The notes under the pieces were generated by a model. That model did no database searches. It worked only from the letters and a program-made list of their open reading frames with translations, and had not been told where the DNA came from. A DNA stretch of 64,000 nucleotides, taken from the NCBI GenBank assembly GCA_028117185.1, contig JAOHHD010000004.1, positions 1 to 64,000 of the forward strand, given 5' to 3'. Shown here piece after piece: positions 59,470 to 64,000 of the stretch (position 1 is its first letter; every line of letters starts with the position of its first letter). Position numbers and translations under genes: made by a program. The stretch is from Luminiphilus sp. (GTDB lineage Bacteria > Pseudomonadota > Gammaproteobacteria > Pseudomonadales > Halieaceae).

Positions 59470-60226
59470 GATGGGCCTCCCCATTACACAGGGCACCATG
59501 GTACCGCGTAAGTGGTGAGCCCGGTTCGGGCGTTCGCGCCAAACACCATACCGTGACCCTTTTGGCGCCAGCTTTGAGGCAGGCTGCGGCTGCTGCGTTA
59601 ACAGTGGCGCCAGTGGTCATAACGTCGTCGATTAACACCACGCGAGTGTCTCGAACTTTCGCGTTGACCGCGAAGCGGTCATGCTGGTTGCGCCAGCGAG
59701 CTGAACGATTGAGACGGTGCTGGGTGGCACCAGAACGGGTGTTACGTAACCACGGCTCGACCGGTAACGAGTGTGGATGTGCTGCACTGATCGCTTGTGC
59801 CAGCACCCTGGTGTGGTCGAAGCCACGATATAACTGGCGTCGCCACTGAGTGGGTATGGGTACCAATATCAAGGAACCCAGTGGCGGCATGGTGGCAAAG
59901 GCCTCTTTGATAAACAACGATGCGAGCAACGGAGACAGCTGAGGCTGATGCTGAAATTTCCACAAATGAATGAGGTCTCGGATGCCCGCTTGCATTAAAA
60001 ATGGCGCGCGCGATTGAGCGAAGTAAAGCGGGTACTGATGACAGCGCGTGCAGTGGTTGAACGCCCTCGTTGCGGTCATGCCGGCGGAGGGCAATGCACA
60101 GCGGGGGCAGGCGGGGTGATTGCGCGGCAAGCGCTGATCACAGTCATCGCATATCCCCTTAGTAGATGAGTGCGTTTGCTGGCAGAGGATACAAACGGCC
60201 GGTGCAAGCCATTGGATGGCCTTCAT
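59435..60226 (-). CDS. comF: ComF-family phosphoribosyltransferase-like protein
   Basis: A ~263-residue protein with an N-terminal zinc-ribbon (CILCQQ, CDDCDQRLP, CPRCALP, CTRCHQ) and a C-terminal PRTase domain with the PRPP loop VVLIDDVMTTGATVNA. ComF proteins are linked to DNA uptake; the E. coli relative GntX has no settled role. The ATG at 60226 is the start closest to family length; the frame is open to 60355. It may act with the pilus for competence, but that is inference. Confidence 0.9.
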   Translation of the reverse strand: MKAIQWLAPAVCILCQQTHSSTKGICDDCDQRLPRNHPACPRCALPSAGMTATRAFNHCTRCHQYPLYFAQSRAPFLMQAGIRDLIHLWKFQHQPQLSPLLASLFIKEAFATMPPLGSLILVPIPTQWRRQLYRGFDHTRVLAQAISAAHPHSLPVEPWLRNTRSGATQHRLNRSARWRNQHDRFAVNAKVRDTRVVLIDDVMTTGATVNAAAAACLKAGAKRVTVWCLARTPEPGSPLTRYHGALCNGEAHHEPSLREPNAR

Positions 60227-60527
60227 GGTCTGCCCCAAGGCAACTTGCAAAACGCGATGGCCGCGGTTCGCCAGGTGCTTGGACTTCGAGCGAACAGGCG
60301 CGTCGAAGGTGTCAGCGTTTAGGGTTTTAATTGGTGGGCGGTTTGTGGCTGTCATACCGTTGCATGTTGGTCCTCAGATGGTCAGTGCCCATGCTGTCTC
60401 ACTGAGACTAGCGAGAGAACATCCGTGTGCGTTAAGGGCAGTCAAATTGGGGCGCTGATGAGAAATACTTGGTCTTGGGTGCGCCAAGGTTTAGAGTAAT
60501 AAATCTCGGTTCAAACTACTCATTGAT
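60227..60527. other. Intergenic region between comF and the DUF3094 gene
   Basis: About 300 bases. A possible promoter for the DUF3094 gene is TTGGTC (60469-60474), 17 bases, TAGAGT (60492-60497). The beginning may be comF coding if its start is earlier than 60226. In Pseudomonas and E. coli this position divergent from comF/gntX is taken by bioB, absent here. Confidence 0.4.
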
Positions 60528-60740
60528 ATGTCAGACGCAAATCAACCTAGTGATGAGACAGCATCGCAAGCGCTGTCGAAAGAAGACCAGCACCGGGTAG
60601 ATGGCTTTCTGGCTCGTGGTGTCAATTCGGTTGAGCGAAGGCCATTTCGTCCCGTCTTTTTGATTGTTGTACTCATCGCAGTAGTGACGGGTTTTAGCTT
60701 GCTAAGCCAAGGCATTGCGCAGTGGGCGGGTATTTACTGA
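60528..60740 (+). CDS. Small DUF3094-like membrane protein
   Basis: A 70-residue protein with a hydrophilic N-terminal half containing [27 protein letters not shown] and one membrane helix (about residues 44-63). The EDQ-RVD...VER-PFRP pattern recalls DUF3094 proteins of Pseudomonas. The ATG at 60528 is preceded by no clear Shine-Dalgarno sequence. Function unknown. Confidence 0.65.
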   Translation: MSDANQPSDETASQALSKEDQHRVDGFLARGVNSVERRPFRPVFLIVVLIAVVTGFSLLSQGIAQWAGIY

Positions 60741-60757
60741 CCTCGTCAAAATGAGCG

Positions 60758-60786
60758 TTGGACGCCTTTCTTGGCTTTGGTATCGT
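60758..60786 (+). promoter_or_regulatory. Putative promoter of tRNA-Pro
   Basis: -35 TTGGAC (60758-60763), 17 bases, -10 TATCGT (60781-60786), eight bases upstream of the mature tRNA end, which would give a very short leader. Confidence 0.45.
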
Positions 60787-60794
60787 GCTTGTCT

Positions 60795-60871
60795 CGGTGT
60801 GTGGCGCAGCCTGGTAGCGCACTTCCTTCGGGAGGAAGGGGTCGGAGGTTCAAATCCTCTCACACCGACCA
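60795..60871 (+). tRNA. tRNA-Pro (anticodon CGG)
   Basis: A 77-base cloverleaf: acceptor CGGTGTG/CACACCG, D arm GCGC-AGCCTGGTA-GCGC, anticodon stem CTTCC/GGAAG with loop TTCGGGA (anticodon CGG), T arm GGAGG-TTCAAAT-CCTCT, and an encoded CCA end. It is nearly the same as E. coli proK. tRNA genes are common integration points; the sequence beyond it is accessory in character. Confidence 0.97.
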
Positions 60872-61145
60872 AAATACCAATATAAATCAGGCAATTGCTG
60901 AAAATTAAAAATTCTTGTTGTGAGCCTTAACTTATCCGTATGACAATGTGGCGCACGTTTTTACCAATTGATCGTCGCCGCCGCCTTAACTCAGCGTCGC
61001 TTGAATTTGTCTTAAATGGCCAACTGGAGTGGGGTACGTTCTAAGGGCGCCGGGGTAGAGGCCTGTCGTTGATAACGGTGTTCCCGGTGAGACACATCAG
61101 AACCCAATTTCAAAATTAGAGTAAATGAGTTAACGCTCGAATCTG

Positions 61146-61658
61146 TCAGCGCACAAGCATCTCGCCCAAGATGAACTTCCCCTCAGCCTGCACGCCTGAC
61201 TCACCGATCGGTCGCCCCACAGCTAAAGGGACATTCCCCACATAGAGGGGGTAAGCGCCCGGTTTCATGGGCACAAAACTGATGTGGGCTGATCCAATTT
61301 CATCGCACTCGATGGCGTTGAAGCTGAGGCCTTGTAAATGTACCTCGATATCACCCACGGTAACCAAGCGCAGGTGGGCATTGTTTAAAAACTCAGACAT
61401 TTCGACTCGCCAGCCTGTGAGGTCATCCCGCACGTCAGGGCAGTTAATCGTGAGACGGTAATACTGACCGGAATTCAAAATGAGTTTTTCGGGATCTAAT
61501 TCAGGGCTCCCGTTATCGGCAGTCGTGATTGTTAGCAGGATGCGTTCTGGGTGATATTGGGCCAAATTCCCGAGTGATTCAGCAGCCACGAAATGCGAAA
61601 CAGCTTGCATCAGGAACATAGCGATTGATAAGGCGAGAATTTTAGGTGTGAGGCTCAT
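61146..61658 (-). CDS. Secreted protein of unknown function, cupredoxin-like
   Basis: A 170-residue protein with a signal peptide (about residues 8-26, ending AAE). The rest is mainly beta (LLTITTADNG, YRLTINCPDV, DIEVHLQGLSF, SAHISFVPMKPGAYPLYVGN). The last strand pair, VPMKPGAYPLYVGN, and CDEIGSAH resemble a plastocyanin-like fold, but the usual copper Cys-x-x-x-x-His-Met set is not evident. Two cysteines (in NCPDV and ECDEI) may form a disulfide. No nearby partner gives a function. Confidence 0.7.
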   Translation of the reverse strand: MSLTPKILALSIAMFLMQAVSHFVAAESLGNLAQYHPERILLTITTADNGSPELDPEKLILNSGQYYRLTINCPDVRDDLTGWRVEMSEFLNNAHLRLVTVGDIEVHLQGLSFNAIECDEIGSAHISFVPMKPGAYPLYVGNVPLAVGRPIGESGVQAEGKFILGEMLVR

Positions 61659-61974
61659 CTGAAGGTTCGACTCCGGTCAAAATCGATTCAGGCCAGACAG
61701 TATCGCGGTTTCCCTCAATGTGGCCAATTATCATTTTTTTTATTAAGCCATTGGCACCTTCATAGCATTCACTCTTCTCTGCATATCGCGATAGTTACCG
61801 CCCAGAGGCTCAGCCAGGTGTTGGGCTTTTTTTGAGGGCTAATGGCTTTAATCAAACGACAGCATCATCAGCAACCAAGCCCCACCTAACACGCTGTGAA
61901 ACCAGTGCTGCACTGGGCAGGTTATTTTGTGAATCAATGGAGCCATGACCGTGTCCAGAGTGTCCAAGTAGATC
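61659..61974. other. Intergenic stretch ahead of the BLUF gene
   Basis: No coding sequence is supported. It holds an AT-rich tract with T9 (61734-61742) and a terminator-like hairpin at 61800-61833 that has no gene in front of it on that strand. Confidence 0.5.
61800..61833 (+). terminator. Orphan terminator-like hairpin
   Basis: GCCCA (61800-61804) pairs with TGGGC (61822-61826) around a GGCT-CA-GCC inner hairpin, followed by TTTTTTT. It faces plus but no plus-strand gene lies upstream except the tRNA 930 bases away, so it may end a small RNA or be incidental. Confidence 0.35.
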
Positions 61975-62472
61975 ATGCCTATGCTTATTCGGCTTAGCAG
62001 GTTACTGTGGGGGATGATTAATGACTCGACACCCATGCAATATGATGAGCCTGGAGCCGCTTTAGGAGGCTCCCCGCTCTTTAATTTTGTCTACTGCAGT
62101 CAGGTGAGAGAAGGGGTAGGGGGTGCCGATGTCGATCATATTATTGCGACGTCACAGCGTCGAAATCGAGTACAGCGAATTACTGGGATTTTAGTTTTTG
62201 GGAGTGGCGTTTTTTTTCAATGGATTGAAGGCCCGAAGGCTGAGGTCATGAGTCTTGTAAAGCTTATCGAAACAGATCTTCGTCATGAAATGATGGTGAC
62301 ACTGAACACCGATGAGGAGATTCGTGAGCGTATTTTCCCCACCTGGGATATGGAGCTTGTCGGTGCTGAGGACATTCAAGAGGTGCTTCAGGATGCCCTT
62401 CAAACAGCGCAAGATAAGAGAAGCATCGATGCCTTGCAGCTTCTGCTTGATAACCTGCAGGCACGCTCCTAG
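61975..62472 (+). CDS. BLUF-domain blue-light photoreceptor
   Basis: A 165-residue protein with a BLUF (FAD blue-light sensor) domain at residues ~35-130 and a C-terminal helical cap. Photochemical residues are all present: Tyr40 (FVYCS), Asn64 (RRNRVQRITGIL), Gln82 (FFQWIEGP), Trp124 and Met126 (FPTWDM); Tyr-Asn and Tyr-Gln spacings (24 and 42) equal those of AppA. There is no EAL or GGDEF output domain, so it is a short BLUF likely to signal by protein binding. The start is uncertain: 61975 or the ATG at 62014. It lies in the accessory part after tRNA-Pro. Confidence 0.9.
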   Translation: MPMLIRLSRLLWGMINDSTPMQYDEPGAALGGSPLFNFVYCSQVREGVGGADVDHIIATSQRRNRVQRITGILVFGSGVFFQWIEGPKAEVMSLVKLIETDLRHEMMVTLNTDEEIRERIFPTWDMELVGAEDIQEVLQDALQTAQDKRSIDALQLLLDNLQARS

Positions 62473-62527
62473 TGACGCCTGAAGTGGCTTAGACATCCTA
62501 GTGACTCGTATGGGCCTGTTTGCCCCA

Positions 62528-62559
62528 CGTAAGCTGAGGTAGTAACGCCTCAGCTTACG
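62528..62559. repeat. Long perfect inverted repeat after the BLUF gene
   Basis: CGTAAGCTGAGG and its complement CCTCAGCTTACG, 12-bp arms with an 8-base loop. There is no T run directly behind it; it may act with the following hairpin in termination or be an RNA processing or protein site. Confidence 0.7.
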
Positions 62560-62578
62560 CTTAGCAGCCTAGCCCCGT

Positions 62579-62598
62579 GCCCCGTTTTGGGCTTTTTT
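62579..62598 (+). terminator. Terminator after the BLUF gene
   Basis: GCCC-CGTTTT-GGGC hairpin followed by TTTTTTG and further T: a moderate rho-independent terminator, about 107 bases after the BLUF stop. Confidence 0.6.
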
Positions 62599-62741
62599 GT
62601 TTTTGGGCTGATGGATTGCATCAAACAAGAGCGCTACCAGCAGCCCTAAGGATTAGTTGCGCGCCGCTCACATTGACGTAGCAGCGGAAAAGTATATAAG
62701 TGAATAGCGGTGCAATCTGTTCTCGGAGAGCTGACCTCGCT

Positions 62742-63770
62742 ATGATGGAATTCGGCATTGTGATGGAGCCTAGCCCGGGTAATACCGCCGTGCTGGCTGA
62801 GAAAATAGAAGGATTGGGGTTCGACATCCTGTTGAGCCCCGACACACAAAACCTGTCCCCAGACCCGATTGGACAACTCAACCTCGCCGGCGCAAACACT
62901 AGCAGCCTCAGAGTGGGCACCGGGGTCACCAACCCCATTACGAGAGACCCTGCGGTGCTCGCGAGCTCACTGGCCTCACTCTCCGCCGAGACCGGCGGTC
63001 GGGTCCTGTGCGGCATTGGACGTGGCGATTCCAGCCTGGCACACATCGGCAAAGGCAATGCTTCTACGGCACAGCTGAAAACTTTCATTGAAAGACTTCG
63101 GGCTTATCTTAACGGTGAGCCGGTTGATCGGGACGGTCACTCATCGCAACTGCGTTGGCTTGACTCCTATGGTACCCATCCCGTGCCAATCGACATCGCC
63201 TGCACGGGGCCGAAAACGATCCAGATGGCAGTCGAAGTGGGTGACCGCATCTCCTTTGCAGTGGGTAGTGCACCCGAGCGCCTCAAATGGGCAATTGATA
63301 CGGCAGAAACGCATCTGGCAAAGATTAATCGCCCGCGCAACTCTATCCAGCTAGGCGCCTACATCAACTTGGTCTGTGATGAAAGTGAGCAAACTGCTCT
63401 TTCGCTAGGTAAGTTGATTGCAGGCATGGTGGCGCACTTTGCGGGGCTCAAGCATGCACCCACCGAGCACCTGCCGCCCCGGCTCCGTGTCATCGCGGAG
63501 CACCTGCAATCACAATATGATATGGCGCGACATGCCCAAGAAGAAGGGTCACATCTTGCGCTCATTGACGAGGCCTTTGTGGACTGGTTTTCGATATGCG
63601 GCCCGCCACAAAAATGCATCGAGCGGCTGGAGCCTCTGATCGATATGGGCCTCGAACATATCTACCAGCTTGGCGGCACGCCGGTCGCTCATCCGCATGG
63701 TGCACGACAGATCGCGATGGTGGAGCAGGCTCAACTGTTTGCGACCGATGTGATACCTCACTTCCGCTAA
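62742..63770 (+). CDS. Luciferase-like monooxygenase (LLM class, F420/FMN type)
   Basis: A ~342-residue TIM-barrel oxidoreductase of the bacterial luciferase/5,10-methylene-H4MPT reductase superfamily. Segments: EFGIVMEPSPGNTAVLAEKIEGLGFDILLSPD, LRVGTGVTNPITRDPAVLASSLASLSAETGGRVLCGIGRGDSS, and PIDIACTGPKTIQMAVEVGDRIS. The ATG at 62742 or 62745 gives the expected N terminus; the frame is open to 62700. Substrate and cofactor are not clear. The next gene, 52 bases away, is an MFS transporter, so the two may handle one compound. Confidence 0.85.
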   Translation: MMEFGIVMEPSPGNTAVLAEKIEGLGFDILLSPDTQNLSPDPIGQLNLAGANTSSLRVGTGVTNPITRDPAVLASSLASLSAETGGRVLCGIGRGDSSLAHIGKGNASTAQLKTFIERLRAYLNGEPVDRDGHSSQLRWLDSYGTHPVPIDIACTGPKTIQMAVEVGDRISFAVGSAPERLKWAIDTAETHLAKINRPRNSIQLGAYINLVCDESEQTALSLGKLIAGMVAHFAGLKHAPTEHLPPRLRVIAEHLQSQYDMARHAQEEGSHLALIDEAFVDWFSICGPPQKCIERLEPLIDMGLEHIYQLGGTPVAHPHGARQIAMVEQAQLFATDVIPHFR

Positions 63771-63822
63771 TGAAATGTAGCCTTTATGTCGGTAATAAAA
63801 CGTCTGATAGCCGTCGGTCATC

Positions 63823-64000
63823 GTGACTGATCAGGAACAACAGCAGGGCAGCGTCGTCTATCACTGGTACGTCGTCGGTGTGCTGACCTTCGCCTACCTT
63901 GTATCGTTTCTGGATCGACAGATCCTTGCGCTGATGGTCGAACCGATCCAGCAGGATTTGCTGCTGAGCGATACACAGATGAGCTTACTCATGGGCTTGG
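63823..64000 (+). CDS. MFS transporter, N-terminal part (cut by window end)
   Basis: Fifty-nine codons from a GTG at 63823. The sequence WYVVGVLTFAYLVSFLDRQI is the first helix and signature of spinster/ACS-like MFS proteins, followed by LALMVEPIQQDLLLSDTQMSLLMGL, the start of helix 2. The rest lies outside. The frame has no stop to the window end. It probably is co-transcribed with the LLM oxidoreductase. Confidence 0.85.
   Translation, partial: MTDQEQQQGSVVYHWYVVGVLTFAYLVSFLDRQILALMVEPIQQDLLLSDTQMSLLMGL

Noticed and set aside
60872..61145. Attachment site or a degraded integrase after tRNA-Pro
   Set aside because: No duplicate of the tRNA 3' end and no integrase-like frame was found within the window; the stretch shows no gene.

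Overview
The window is chromosomal DNA of a gammaproteobacterium. Gene order closely follows Pseudomonas-type chromosomes (rhodanese-grxC-secB, ntrC-ntrB-glnA-typA, ubiE-ubiJ-ubiB-hisI-hisE-tatABC, argS-priA-rpmE, mrcA/pilMNOPQ-aroKB-gltBD-hemE). Several features recall marine oligotrophic lineages such as the OM60/NOR5 (Halieaceae) group: moderate GC, short intergenic spaces, a ChrR-type singlet-oxygen sigma factor, and a BLUF blue-light sensor. The genus-level placement is inference.

Layout. 1-6.4 kb: edge of a probable gpmI, rhodanese, glutaredoxin 3, SecB, then the nitrogen regulon (ntrC, ntrB, a DUF4124 protein, glnA) with a visible sigma-54 promoter, tandem NtrC enhancers and a third NtrC site before ntrBC. 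6.4-15 kb: typA, a GNAT enzyme, parC, an AhpA/YtjB-like membrane protein, serB, efp and epmA. 15-21.8 kb: a five-gene minus-strand operon (flavin oxidoreductase, DUF1365, Cfa-type methyltransferase, NhaC antiporter, thioesterase) divergent from rpoE-chrR, with a promoter that fits the ChrR-type sigma-E consensus. 21.9-27 kb: proton-translocating transhydrogenase pntAA-AB-B and an MsbA-like ABC exporter. 27-37 kb (minus): MscS-like channel, TatCBA, HisE, HisI, UbiB, UbiJ, UbiE, DUF971, a SPOR protein and ArgS. 37-42 kb: PriA, ribosomal protein L31, penicillin-binding protein 1A. 42-57 kb: type IV pilus operon pilMNOPQ, aroK, aroB, gltB, gltD, hemE, then cysE. 57-60.8 kb: TrmB-like methyltransferase, LbH acetyltransferase, SrkA-like kinase, ComF, DUF3094 and tRNA-Pro(CGG). 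After the tRNA the window becomes accessory: a secreted protein of unknown function, a BLUF photoreceptor, a luciferase-like oxidoreductase and the start of an MFS transporter.

Two points stand out. First, pilM contains four tandem copies of an 8-bp unit that put its last ~70 codons out of frame; two or five copies would restore it, so the gene looks like a slipped-strand phase switch (or a broken gene). Second, the putative sigma-E promoter and tight gene packing suggest one stress operon joining fatty-acid modification to a sodium/proton antiporter and a thioesterase, a combination I do not recognise as described.
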